From assembly GCF_024171955.1 (NCBI RefSeq), contig NZ_JAMTCS010000001.1, positions 620,001 through 684,000 on the forward strand: DNA of 64,000 nucleotides. The letters run 5' to 3'. The position numbers and the translations under genes are program-made. The stretch comes from Promicromonospora thailandica. Its GTDB lineage: Bacteria; Actinomycetota; Actinomycetes; Actinomycetales; Cellulomonadaceae. How positions within the stretch are numbered: the first letter of the stretch is position 1; each line of letters starts with the position of its first letter. Of the stretch, positions 15,936 to 24,343 are shown one piece after another. Under the pieces are notes generated by a model. That model saw only the letters and a program-made list of their open reading frames with translations. It did no database searches and was not told where the DNA came from.

Positions 15936-15952
15936 GGCCCGGATTCCGGGCC
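15936..15952 (-). promoter_or_regulatory. hairpin upstream of leader protein C
   Basis: GGCCCGG-ATT-CCGGGCC lies between the phased repeats and the ribosome site of leader C, in the position of GGCCCGG-AAC-CCGGGCC before leader B. The loop differs while the stem is kept, which suggests a selected structure such as an attenuator, although both stems are short. Confidence 0.45.
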
Positions 15953-15974
15953 ACCTCCAGGAAAACCTCGACCG

Positions 15975-16002
15975 GTCGACGAAATGTCGACGTCGTGTCG
16001 AT
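15975..16002. promoter_or_regulatory. SARP-box-like phased repeat 3
   Basis: GTCGAC at 15975 and 15986 and GTCGAT at 15997, 11 bp apart, within a block nearly identical to 8291-8330. The only gene that this copy could drive is the leader C/hydrolase pair on the minus strand, because the plus direction enters the 3' end of the GntR gene. Confidence 0.55.
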
Positions 16003-16051
16003 GTCCGATCAGTCACGCATCCGCCCGTGTTCGCGCCCGGACCAGCAGCGG

Positions 16052-16717
16052 CTACTGCTCGTCCGGCGATCGCGGCGCGGGGTCCAGCGTGCTCCACGTC
16101 CCCGCCGCGATCTGCGCGGCACGTTCAACGTCCCCCTCGGCGCACGCCTGGATGAGGTCGTCGTGCCTGTTCGCCGATGCCACCCCGGCCACGGACGAGA
16201 ACCGCAGCATCTCCGCCCGGCGCAGCACCGGAGAGAACTGATCGAGCACCGCGGCCAGCGCACCGTTGGCCGCTGCGGCGATGGGCACGGCATGGAGCTC
16301 GTCGTCCACCCGCAGTGCCGTCTCGATGTCACCACGAGCGATCGCCTCCCGGAACCGGAGGTTCGCCTGGCGCATCCTCTCGATCTCGGCCTCGCTGAGA
16401 TTGCCGACGGCGCGGCGGACCGCGAGCTGGTGCATCGCGGCCACGACATCACGGGCCTCGCGGACCGCCCGCTCGCTGAGGGAGGTGACGGTCGTCGAGC
16501 GTCCGGGCTGCGCGGCGACCAGGCCGGCCTCGGCCAGGCGCAGGAGCGCCTCACGCACGGGCGTGCGGCTGACGCCCAGCCACGTGGCGAGGTCGCCGTC
16601 GCGCAGCTGCTCGCCAGGTGCCAGCGTTCCGTCCACGATGGCGTCACGCAGCCGATGGTAGACATCGTCCCGGAGCAGCCGACGGTCGATCGCAGGATCA
16701 TTCTGTGGAATGGGCAC
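16052..16717 (-). CDS. GntR/FadR family transcriptional regulator (copy 1)
   Basis: 221 residues from the GTG at 16717. The winged helix at about 10-75 contains D-V-Y-H-R-L-R-D-A-I-V-D-G-T-L-A-P-G-E and L-G-V-S-R-T-P-V-R-E-A-L-L-R-L, the GntR hallmark. The helical FCD effector domain follows (V-A-A-M-H-Q-L-A ... R-F-R-E-A-I). It is closely paralogous to the GntR at 54812-55459 over its whole length, and both have the same GCAATATATTGC operator next to the start. It diverges from a TetR gene. The ligand is probably an organic acid (family knowledge). Confidence 0.93.
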   Translation of the reverse strand: MPIPQNDPAIDRRLLRDDVYHRLRDAIVDGTLAPGEQLRDGDLATWLGVSRTPVREALLRLAEAGLVAAQPGRSTTVTSLSERAVREARDVVAAMHQLAVRRAVGNLSEAEIERMRQANLRFREAIARGDIETALRVDDELHAVPIAAAANGALAAVLDQFSPVLRRAEMLRFSSVAGVASANRHDDLIQACAEGDVERAAQIAAGTWSTLDPAPRSPDEQ

Positions 16718-16783
16718 GCAATATATTGCACCCCCCGATGAGGTGAAAGCAAACGGCAGAGCGCATACGTTGCGATATATTGC
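16718..16783. promoter_or_regulatory. GntR operator pair between gntR and tetR
   Basis: GCAATATATTGC at 16718-16729 touches the GntR start codon, and GCGATATATTGC lies at 16772-16783, 54 bp away. The same pair at almost the same spacing precedes the paralogous GntR at 55.5 kb. Two AT-rich palindromes flanking a divergent promoter region fit autoregulation plus control of the facing gene. Confidence 0.75.
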
Positions 16784-16868
16784 ATGAGATACACTCGATA
16801 GCGTGCATGGGACGCGAGGGTTCGCAGAGGCCCTCGCTGAGCCAGCGGCCCGACGAGAAAGAGTGGAC

Positions 16869-17501
16869 ATGAGCGTCAGGACAGTCCGAGGGCCGGCCCG
16901 TGCGGCGACGGACGACGAGACTCGCCCGGCCGCTGCCGAGCGCATCCTGGACGCGGCCGACACTCTCTTCGACGCCCACGGGATTCGCGCGGTCAGCGCC
17001 GACAAGATCATCGACACGGCCAGGACAGCGAAAGCCACCTTCTACCGGCACTTCCGCACCAAGGACGAGCTCGTCGTCGCCTACCTGGAACGACGAGCGG
17101 CCCAGGAGCTCTCGGTGCTGGACGGCATCCGCGGCTCGGCGAGAGACGGCTCCGAGGAGCTGCGGCTCCTCGCCGACGGGATCGAGTCCGAGATCGGTCG
17201 CCCGGAGTTCCGAGGCTGCCCGTTCCTCAACGCGGCGGCCGAGTACCCGGACCCGGAAAGCCCCGTCCGGGCAGCGGTGGCGCGTCAACGGACGCGGTAC
17301 CGAACGGTGTTCGCCCAGATGCTCGGACGGCTCGGTGTGGCAGACCTCGCGGTGGCCACCGAAGCTGTGATGATGCTGCGCGACGGCGCCATGACGGCCG
17401 GCCGTCTCGACGGGGGACGAGATCGACGGACGCTTGCCGTGGCGCTGTTCGCCGTGGTGGACGCCCATCGGACCGAGACGCAGGAGAACCGGTCTGCCTA
17501 G
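16869..17501 (+). CDS. TetR/AcrR family transcriptional regulator
   Basis: 210 residues. The N-terminal helix-turn-helix at about 24-66 (A-E-R-I-L-D-A-A-D-T-L-F ... K-A-T-F-Y-R-H-F-R-T-K-D-E-L) is typical of TetR. The C-terminal domain has R-G-C-P-F-L-N-A-A-A-E-Y, common in TetR proteins that sense electrophiles or aromatics. The ATG at 16869 has GAAAGAG upstream and is chosen over an in-frame upstream codon. It diverges from the GntR gene and converges on the FAD monooxygenase, which it may control. Confidence 0.92.
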   Translation: MSVRTVRGPARAATDDETRPAAAERILDAADTLFDAHGIRAVSADKIIDTARTAKATFYRHFRTKDELVVAYLERRAAQELSVLDGIRGSARDGSEELRLLADGIESEIGRPEFRGCPFLNAAAEYPDPESPVRAAVARQRTRYRTVFAQMLGRLGVADLAVATEAVMMLRDGAMTAGRLDGGRDRRTLAVALFAVVDAHRTETQENRSA

Positions 17502-17541
17502 GCGTTTCGGCGATGCGCCGCTGGGCACACCGCCGAAACGC
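17502..17541. terminator. bidirectional terminator between tetR and the monooxygenase
   Basis: GCGTTTCGGCG (17502-17512) and its exact inverse CGCCGAAACGC (17531-17541) lie between two convergent genes. Confidence 0.7.
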
Positions 17542-17558
17542 TCACGCCGGCACCCTGC

Positions 17559-18692
17559 TCAGGGCTCCGCGTGCAGCCCTCGGTAGTTCGCGTGGAAGAG
17601 CCGCTTGCCGACCGCACGCAGCGCGAGGTCCCGGGTGGTCGGAGACATACCTCGCGTTCGGTCTCGTTTGTTGCTCTCGCGCTGCACGTGCTCCACCCGC
17701 GGCCGACGCCGCCGCTCGTACGCCTGCACGGCACGTTGGATCGTGGGAGTCGTGCGGAGCACGTCGGAGAGCACCAGGGCGTCCTCGACGGCCATCGCGG
17801 CGCCCTGGGCCATGTTCGGCGTCGTGGCATGCGCCGCGTCACCGATCAGCAGGACATTTCCCCTCGACCATGCCGAGAGCACCACCTGTTCGATCGGTCC
17901 GCTGTGCACGACGGCCCCTGACGTCAGCTCAGGGACGGGCGCCGCGAAGCGCTCGCTGAGCCCTTCCGGACCGGTGCCCGCGTCCTTGACTCCCACATCG
18001 ACGTAACAGTACGCCTGGTCCGCGCTGATCGGGACCATCAAGAACGACGCACCCCGGCCCAGGCGCGCCGACCACGCGGCGTCCATGGCGCCACGAGCCG
18101 CGAGCAGCCGCCAGACGTGCAGGCCCGTCTGCTCGAGCCCGGCGTCGGCGAACGCGAGCCGACGCACCGTCGAGTGGACGCCGTCCGCCCCGATCACCAG
18201 CTCGTAGTGCCCGGAGGCGCCGTCGTCGAACGTGACATCGACGCCCGCACCGTCCGGGACGATCGACGTCGGGCTCACGCCCCATCGGATCGGCACGTCG
18301 TCGACCCCGTCGAGCATCACACCGCGTAGCGCCGCTCTGGAGGTGGCGACCGTCGGGGCGATGCCTCGCCACAGGTCAGCCATCCTCACCTCGTAGAGGA
18401 GACGCCCGCTGGAGTCTGCGACCCGCTGGCTGTCGATCTGGATCGACACGTCGACCACCGGCTGACCGAGCCCGAGCGCGCGCAGCCCACGTACCGCGTT
18501 TGCGGGGAGGAAGATCCCTGCACCACCGGGATCGGGCGCCGGGGTTCGTTCGACCACCTCGAGCTCAGCACCCCATCCGCGCAGCGCGCGCGCCGCGGCG
18601 AGTCCGGCGATACCAGCCCCCACGATCAGGACCCTGCGCACCGCACCGCTCTGCGTCGACGCTCCCGAGGACTCGGACGACGGGTTCGACAT
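17559..18692 (-). CDS. FAD-dependent monooxygenase (aromatic hydroxylase type)
   Basis: 377 residues from the ATG at 18692, which has AAAGGGA seven bases upstream. Three family motifs are in order: dinucleotide loop G-A-G-I-A-G at 25-30, the D-G motif in G-A-D-G-V-H-S-T-V-R, and the second FAD motif G-D-A-A-H-A-T-T-P-N-M-A-Q-G-A. This is the class A flavoprotein fold of salicylate or hydroxybenzoate hydroxylases and tetracycline monooxygenases. Substrate unknown; it could degrade an aromatic or inactivate an antibiotic. It faces the TetR gene across a shared terminator. Confidence 0.92.
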   Translation of the reverse strand: MSNPSSESSGASTQSGAVRRVLIVGAGIAGLAAARALRGWGAELEVVERTPAPDPGGAGIFLPANAVRGLRALGLGQPVVDVSIQIDSQRVADSSGRLLYEVRMADLWRGIAPTVATSRAALRGVMLDGVDDVPIRWGVSPTSIVPDGAGVDVTFDDGASGHYELVIGADGVHSTVRRLAFADAGLEQTGLHVWRLLAARGAMDAAWSARLGRGASFLMVPISADQAYCYVDVGVKDAGTGPEGLSERFAAPVPELTSGAVVHSGPIEQVVLSAWSRGNVLLIGDAAHATTPNMAQGAAMAVEDALVLSDVLRTTPTIQRAVQAYERRRRPRVEHVQRESNKRDRTRGMSPTTRDLALRAVGKRLFHANYRGLHAEP

Positions 18693-18809
18693 TCTTGTTT
18701 CCCTTTCGAAAGTGCACATCTGTCTTGCTGGGTCCTGCGCCCGGGCCCGCCGGTCGGCAGCGCCCGCGCCGTCGGTCGCTCATAGCCCGACCTCGGCACC
18801 CGGTGGCGG

Positions 18810-19757
18810 TCAGCGCAGGCTCCACTTCTGGTTGTCGGCTCCCGAACAGGACCAGAGCTGAAGCTTGGCGCCGTTGTCACCCACCCGGCCGTCCGTCACG
18901 TCCACGCACCTGTCGGCGCTGATGTTCACCAGGTCGTGCGAGGCGTTCAGCGTGAACCGCTGACCGGCACCCCCGGTGCAGGCGCGAACCTGGATCGGCG
19001 CGCCGTCTCCCGTTCCAACAGCGGTCATGCAGTTGCCTTCGGAGCGGACGGTGCCGTCCGAGTAGAACGTCCAGGTCCGCCACGGTGTGACGGGTTCGCA
19101 GTCCCAGAGCTCGATCTGGACGCCCGTGCGTCCCTCGTCGGTGACGTCGATGCACTTGCCGGCCCCGTGGTTGACGACGGCGCTCCTGGCGAGGACCTTC
19201 GGTTGCGGCGCCGTCCGCGACGCGGGTTCGTCGGCACCTTCGGACGTCCCAGAGCCTGAGTCGCCGGCATCCGGGGGCGTGTCCTCCTGGGCCGCCCGGG
19301 TGTCGGAGGTCGGCGTTCCGGTGGGCTTGGAGCTGTCCTCGGCGCTCCCACCAGACGAACCTGCGACCGGAGCAGACCCGCCCCTGACGGGGCCGATCGC
19401 CGCGGGCTCAGCCGCCGGTTCGGCGCCCCGGGGCTCCGCGCCGCCAGTCCTCGTGGGTCCCGAGTCTGTGTCCGACCGGTCGGCGTCCGTCCGGTCGCTG
19501 GCCCTGGCCTCGGCCGAGGGCGAGGCCTCCGCCTCGCTCCGGTGGGCTGGGGCCGCCGAGCCGGTGTGACCGGTCAACGCGCCGACACCGACCGCGAGGC
19601 CGCCCGCCAGCGCCACGACGAGGAGCGCGGGCAGCACTCGGCCGAGGAGGGTCGCGGGGCGCTCCCCCGGCCGTCTGACGACCGACGTCAGGGCGCGGGC
19701 CAGGCTCGCGTACTTCCTGCCGCCACGGGGCTCCTGCGGTGTCTGATCCACTGTCAT
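18810..19757 (-). CDS. membrane-anchored ricin-type beta-trefoil lectin
   Basis: 315 residues in three parts: a basic cytoplasmic N-terminus, one membrane span at about 41-62 (V-L-P-A-L-L-V-V-A-L-A-G-G-L-A-V), a long S/T/A/E/P-rich spacer to about 190, and a C-terminal beta-trefoil. The trefoil has the repeated carbohydrate-binding pattern (G-K-C-I-D-V-T, I-E-L-W-D-C, G-Q-R-F-T-L, C-V-D-V-T-D, L-Q-L-W-S-C, N-Q-K-W-S-L). The topology puts the lectin outside the cell. It ends the minus-strand gene run that includes EccA and EccD, so it may hold or recognise glycans near the secretion site (inference). Confidence 0.88.
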   Translation of the reverse strand: MTVDQTPQEPRGGRKYASLARALTSVVRRPGERPATLLGRVLPALLVVALAGGLAVGVGALTGHTGSAAPAHRSEAEASPSAEARASDRTDADRSDTDSGPTRTGGAEPRGAEPAAEPAAIGPVRGGSAPVAGSSGGSAEDSSKPTGTPTSDTRAAQEDTPPDAGDSGSGTSEGADEPASRTAPQPKVLARSAVVNHGAGKCIDVTDEGRTGVQIELWDCEPVTPWRTWTFYSDGTVRSEGNCMTAVGTGDGAPIQVRACTGGAGQRFTLNASHDLVNISADRCVDVTDGRVGDNGAKLQLWSCSGADNQKWSLR

Positions 19758-19821
19758 TCCCTCTCGATCTGGTTGCTCTCGGCGCGGCCGCCGGACGCAT
19801 GCTGGGTCGGGGCACGACGGC

Positions 19822-22560
19822 TCACGGCGGGCCCGTCGGGACGTCCTGCGGGAGCACGAGGGTCAGGTCCTGCGAACCCGGCTCCTTGAGTCCCGCCACA
19901 CGTTGTGCCTGGTTCTCCGTCATCCGCTGGAAGACCTGCCGCGCCGTACGGCCGTTGCCGAACCGCTCACCCCGGGGGATGCCGGCGAAATAGTCGCCCA
20001 GCTGCTCGACCGCGCTGTCGGCGAGCTGGTAGTCGTAGAGCTCCGCGAGACGGCACACGATGCCGACGAGTTCGTCGGAGGAGTAGTCCGCGAAGGTCAG
20101 CGTCCGGGTGAAGCGGGAGGCGAGCCCCGGGTTGGAGTCGATCAGCCGTTCCATGTCCCGCGGGTAGCCCGCCGCGATGACGACGACGTCGTCCCGGTGG
20201 TCCTCCATGAGCTTCACCAGGGTCGACACCGCCTCCTGGCCGAAGTCGGCGCCTTGTCCGTGGGGGACGAGGGCATACGCCTCGTCGATGAACAGCACGC
20301 CCCCGATGGCCTGCCGGAAAACCGCCTGGGTCTTGGGCGCGGTGTGTCCCACGTACTCACCGACCAGGTCGCCCCGGGACGCCTCGACCAGATGACCGCG
20401 CGTCAGCAGGCCCAGCGCCGCGAGGATACGGCCGTAGAGGCGAGCCACCGTGGTCTTGCCCGTGCCGGCGTTCCCGGCGAACACGAGGTGCCGGGACAGG
20501 GGTGGCGCCGAGAGTCCTGCCTCCTGCCGGCGCTTGACCATCCGCATGAGGTTGGCGAGCGCGTTCACCTCGTCCTTCACCCGCTCCAGGCCCACCAGCA
20601 GTGCGAGCTCCCCGAGCAGGTCGTCCAGGCTCTCCTCCCGAGGATCGGTCTCGTCCGCGCCGGCGGTGCCGGCTCGGACCTCCGTGACGGCTCCCGGTGT
20701 CCTCTGTGAGTCCGCTCTCGCGCTGTGGGCCGGCAACGAGCTGGTAGCGACCGCCCGGGTACTGCACCCCTCGAAGACCGGCGCCGCGCCGTCGGTCAGC
20801 GTCAGGTCAGCCGTCGTGTCGTGCACCAGGCAGTCCCGGAACAGCGGTGTGGCCGCCGCGCCCACGTAGATGGCGGGGAACTCGGTCTCCGACACGGTGG
20901 ACGTCTCGATCAGGCCGGCGGCGCCGTCCGCCACGTACACCCCGTTCTTGCGGGTGCGCGCGATGGTGACCGACCGGACCCGCGGCCCGGCGGAGGCCCA
21001 CACGACCAGGCCGCTGCCCCCGGTGTCGGTGATCGTCACGTCCTCCAGCGACGCATTGCTGCCCTCGTCGACGAAGATCCCCGCTGAGCCGGTCTCCATG
21101 ACCTGCCCGCCCCGGACGAGCGCGTCGGTGCGAGGACCGATCTCGATGCCGGTGCCGGCGATGCCGGACACCTCGCAGCCGTCGAGCAGGGGACGGTGCC
21201 GGGTGCTCAGGCACACGCCGGCGCCGGAGTCGCTCACCCGGCAGTCACGCAGCAGGAGGTCCCCGTCCTCGACGGACACACCCACGCTCCGGGCGCCCTC
21301 CACCCGCACCCGCTCCCCGACGAGGTCCGCGCGCTCCACCACACGGACGCCGTGCTCCGGCGTGGTGCTCACCAGGCAGTCGCTCAGCGTGGCCCGCGAG
21401 CCGCCACTGAGATGGACGGCCGTGAACGCGGTGTGCGAGACCTCCCCGCCCGTCAGGACCACCGTTCCCTCGCCGGACACGTGGATGCCGTTCGCCCTCG
21501 AGCGGGTCAGGACCGTGTCCCGCACCCGCGCGGTCGCGGCCCCCGTCACGACGAGGGCGGTGCCTTCCGAGTCGGCGACCCGCACCGTCTCCAGGGTGAC
21601 CTGGGCGCTGCCGGCGGCGTGGATGCCGCTGCTGCGGGTGTCGCGCACCTGCGTGGTCGCCAGACATATCCGGACGTCACCGGCCACGAGCACGCCTTCC
21701 GCACCCGTGCGGACGATCTCGCAGCTCTCCACCCTCGTCCGCTGCTCGTCCTCCCCAGAGGCGGCGACGTCCAGGTCTGCGCCGACGACCGCGGGAACGG
21801 CGCCCGGAGCAGCGGTGCCGACGGCGAGGACTCCCTGCGCACCCGCATCGTGGATGCGGCAGTCTCGCAGCACGGGATGCCCGAGGGTCTCCAGCTGCAC
21901 GGCAGGCCCACCGGTACGCTGGAACTCGCACGACTCGAACACCCCGCTGGCCGCGCCGCCCACGTGAAGTCCCCGGCCGCGGACGTTGTCCACCCTGGTT
22001 CCGGAGCACTGCGCCCGGGCGTCGTCGTCGAGGCGGATACCGTCACCGTCGATCCCGCGGAGGGTGCAGTCCACGAGCACGGTTCGGCTCGTCCCGGTCA
22101 GGTGGGCTCCGGCCCCCTCGCTGTCCGAGACGTCGCAGCGACGCAACGTCACGTTCGCGTCACCGGTCACCTCGAGGCGTCCGCCGGTGACGCGGCACCC
22201 CTCCAGGACCGGTGCCCCGCCACGAAGCAGGACCGCCACGTCGTTCGCGGCCGGGCCTTCGAACTCCAGGTCACGGACGGTCGCGCCCGACCCGGTCACG
22301 GTCAGCGCCGGCCGGTCCACCGAGACGACGTGCACGGTTCCGGCCCCTTTCGCCGCGAGGATGGTGACGGGACGGTCGACGACGAGGGGCTCGTGGTAGA
22401 CACCCGGCTGGACGGAGATGGTGGCGCCGTCACCGGCCGCGAGCACGGCCGCGCCGATGGTGCGGTGGGCGCCCCAGCCGCCCGCGGGCGTGACCCTCTG
22501 CCACCCCGCGCGCCCCCCGCTCGTCTCGGCGGCGGGGCGCGCTCGGTCAGAGCTGGCCAC
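19822..22560 (-). CDS. beta-helix repeat / EccA-like AAA+ ATPase fusion (T7SS)
   Basis: 912 residues. Residues ~40-590 are a right-handed parallel beta-helix of about 22-residue rungs (repeated G-x-x-V-x-x-S-x-V-x-x-T and D-C-x-V-x-x-T patterns). Residues ~655-912 are a CbbX/EccA-type AAA+ domain: G-N-A-G-T-G-K-T near 695, V-L-F-I-D-E-A-Y-A-L near 757 and a sensor-like N-P-G-L-A-S-R-F. In mycobacterial ESX systems EccA has a TPR domain in front of this AAA+ module; here a beta-helix takes its place. It overlaps the EccD gene by 14 bases on the same strand. It probably works in the cytoplasm on ESX substrates or chaperones. Confidence 0.88.
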   Translation of the reverse strand: MASSDRARPAAETSGGRAGWQRVTPAGGWGAHRTIGAAVLAAGDGATISVQPGVYHEPLVVDRPVTILAAKGAGTVHVVSVDRPALTVTGSGATVRDLEFEGPAANDVAVLLRGGAPVLEGCRVTGGRLEVTGDANVTLRRCDVSDSEGAGAHLTGTSRTVLVDCTLRGIDGDGIRLDDDARAQCSGTRVDNVRGRGLHVGGAASGVFESCEFQRTGGPAVQLETLGHPVLRDCRIHDAGAQGVLAVGTAAPGAVPAVVGADLDVAASGEDEQRTRVESCEIVRTGAEGVLVAGDVRICLATTQVRDTRSSGIHAAGSAQVTLETVRVADSEGTALVVTGAATARVRDTVLTRSRANGIHVSGEGTVVLTGGEVSHTAFTAVHLSGGSRATLSDCLVSTTPEHGVRVVERADLVGERVRVEGARSVGVSVEDGDLLLRDCRVSDSGAGVCLSTRHRPLLDGCEVSGIAGTGIEIGPRTDALVRGGQVMETGSAGIFVDEGSNASLEDVTITDTGGSGLVVWASAGPRVRSVTIARTRKNGVYVADGAAGLIETSTVSETEFPAIYVGAAATPLFRDCLVHDTTADLTLTDGAAPVFEGCSTRAVATSSLPAHSARADSQRTPGAVTEVRAGTAGADETDPREESLDDLLGELALLVGLERVKDEVNALANLMRMVKRRQEAGLSAPPLSRHLVFAGNAGTGKTTVARLYGRILAALGLLTRGHLVEASRGDLVGEYVGHTAPKTQAVFRQAIGGVLFIDEAYALVPHGQGADFGQEAVSTLVKLMEDHRDDVVVIAAGYPRDMERLIDSNPGLASRFTRTLTFADYSSDELVGIVCRLAELYDYQLADSAVEQLGDYFAGIPRGERFGNGRTARQVFQRMTENQAQRVAGLKEPGSQDLTLVLPQDVPTGPP

Positions 22561-23902
22561 CGACCTGGGCCAACGCCTCGAAGACGCCGAAGACGCCGAC
22601 GGCGAGCGCGATGCTCAGGACGGACAGCGTGGAAGCGACGGAGCCGATCCATGCGGGACGGGCGCCGCCGTCGTCGGCGGGCTCGACGAGCTTGACCAGG
22701 CCCACCACCATCGCCGTCAGGCAGAGACCGCAGACCACCAGCATCTGCAGCGGTCCCGGCAGCCAGGGAAGGAAGGTGGCGGGTGCCTGCAGGCCCAGAG
22801 CGACAAGGCCTGCCACCCCCGCGGTGAGCACAGGAACGACCGCGGCCGGAACGGTGCTCTGCCCCGCCTGGGCGATCAGCGCCAGGCCGACGCAGAGAAC
22901 GAGGAACACCGCGTAAAGGTTCGTCGATCTGCTCAGCACGACGAGACCGCTGACCAGGACGACCGCGGCCGTCACGCTCCAGGCGACCAGAACGCGGCGG
23001 CTCCGGTCCAGCACGGCCGCCGCCTCGGCTGAGGCGTCGGTCACCGGTGCGGCGGCGCCCTGGCCCGGGGGCAGCGACGCGAGCCGACCCGCCAGTCCCG
23101 GACCCAGCGCCAACAGCACGAGCGCGACCACGGTGACCACGGCAACCCGTTCGGTGGCGTCCGCCCGGACGAGGGCCAGCAGCACCGCGACCGGTACCGA
23201 CACGACCGCGAGCAGCGCGACGGTCAGGGTCCAGACGTCGATCACCGCAAGCAGTACCGCGAGGGCCCCGATCGCGGCGCCGCCTGCTGCTGCCACCACG
23301 GCGGCGTTCTCACTCACGCGTGAGACGGGAAGCGCATAGCCGGCCAACGCGAGTGCCGGGACCGCCACGAGTGCCAGTCCGACCCGCAGCGGCGCCGGCA
23401 CGGGCCAGTCCTTGCGCGTGGCCAGACCTGCCACGAGGACGAGCGCGGACCCGTAGGCCGCGGCGACCAGCCCGGCGAGAGGGCTGTCGGGGGTCGTGAC
23501 CACGAAGGTTGCCACAGCGGCCAGGAACCCCAGGGTCGCGAGGACCACGGCGGTCAGTGCGCGGTGCCACCCGCTCCACCGTTCCCACCGCCCGCCCTCG
23601 TCGACCACCGCGTCTTCCAGGTCGGTGACCAGCGGGCCGTCCGTCTCCCCCGCGACAAGGTCCCTCAGGTACAGGGTCGCGCCGTCGACCACCTGCGCCT
23701 CAAGGAGGGACATGCTCGGCGGAAGCGGCGGCTCCCCGGCCCGGGCGAGCGACCAGGCGGGCGGCAGGGTGTCGTCGCCCACCTGACCACAGCGGTGGAT
23801 GAGGTCGGGGAGGTACTCACCGATCGGTGCCCGGGCGGGCACGGCCAGGTTCACGCGTCGCCGCATGCCGACCACCGTGATCCGGCAGCGGTTGTCGTCC
23901 AC
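22547..23902 (-). CDS. eccD: type VII secretion integral membrane protein EccD
   Basis: About 451 residues. An N-terminal ubiquitin-like domain (C-R-I-T-V-V-G-M-R-R-R-V-N-L-A-V-P ... G-A-T-L-Y-L-R-D-L) is followed by roughly eleven membrane spans from about residue 115 to the end. That is the EccD plan, the channel-forming subunit of ESX membranes. The frame is open to a TTG at 23926. I prefer the GTG at 23902 because GAGGAA lies six bases before it and family similarity begins there. It lies downstream of two WXG100 genes and upstream of the EccA-like gene, all on the minus strand. Confidence 0.9.
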   Translation of the reverse strand: MDDNRCRITVVGMRRRVNLAVPARAPIGEYLPDLIHRCGQVGDDTLPPAWSLARAGEPPLPPSMSLLEAQVVDGATLYLRDLVAGETDGPLVTDLEDAVVDEGGRWERWSGWHRALTAVVLATLGFLAAVATFVVTTPDSPLAGLVAAAYGSALVLVAGLATRKDWPVPAPLRVGLALVAVPALALAGYALPVSRVSENAAVVAAAGGAAIGALAVLLAVIDVWTLTVALLAVVSVPVAVLLALVRADATERVAVVTVVALVLLALGPGLAGRLASLPPGQGAAAPVTDASAEAAAVLDRSRRVLVAWSVTAAVVLVSGLVVLSRSTNLYAVFLVLCVGLALIAQAGQSTVPAAVVPVLTAGVAGLVALGLQAPATFLPWLPGPLQMLVVCGLCLTAMVVGLVKLVEPADDGGARPAWIGSVASTLSVLSIALAVGVFGVFEALAQVGGQL

Positions 23903-23957
23903 CTTCAGTTCCTCGTCTCGTGTCAAGTGGTAGCAGGCGGCCTTTGATCAGCGCTGG

Positions 23958-24272
23958 TCAGTGCTGCCAGGACCTCGTGTTGGCCCACTCGGCTTCCGAG
24001 TAGTTGCCCCAGTTGACGTTCATCGCCTGAGCGATCTGCCCGAGTACGCCCTCGGGCCCGAACAGCCCGTCGGCCGCGACGTTCCACTGCTGCTGAAGGG
24101 CCTGGTAGTACTCGGCCGCCTGGCTCTCCGTCCAGGACTCCTGGAGCGGCGCGAGCTGTCCGCGCAGCCGCGCCAGCTCCTCGGAGCAGATGTCGGCGCG
24201 CTGGTTGAGCCAGCTGCCAGCGGCCGCGAGGTCGCCGCCGACGCGGATGGTGGTGCCGTCGATGTCAGACAT
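23958..24272 (-). CDS. WXG100 family protein (ESAT-6-like)
   Basis: 104 residues, a helix-turn-helix hairpin with the turn at P-L-Q-E-S-W-T-E-S-Q-A-A-E-Y-Y. The usual W-x-G is W-T-E here. C-terminal A-E-W-A-N-T-R-S-W follows. The ATG has AAGGGA five bases upstream. It is likely one half of a secreted heterodimer with the next WXG100 protein, as the two genes are adjacent on one strand directly before EccD. Confidence 0.85.
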   Translation of the reverse strand: MSDIDGTTIRVGGDLAAAGSWLNQRADICSEELARLRGQLAPLQESWTESQAAEYYQALQQQWNVAADGLFGPEGVLGQIAQAMNVNWGNYSEAEWANTRSWQH

Positions 24273-24343
24273 GGGTGTCCCTTGGTCGTCCGCTACACAG
24301 AGGTACGCGGGGGGCGCGTGGAATGTGGGGCCGCAGGGGCGGC

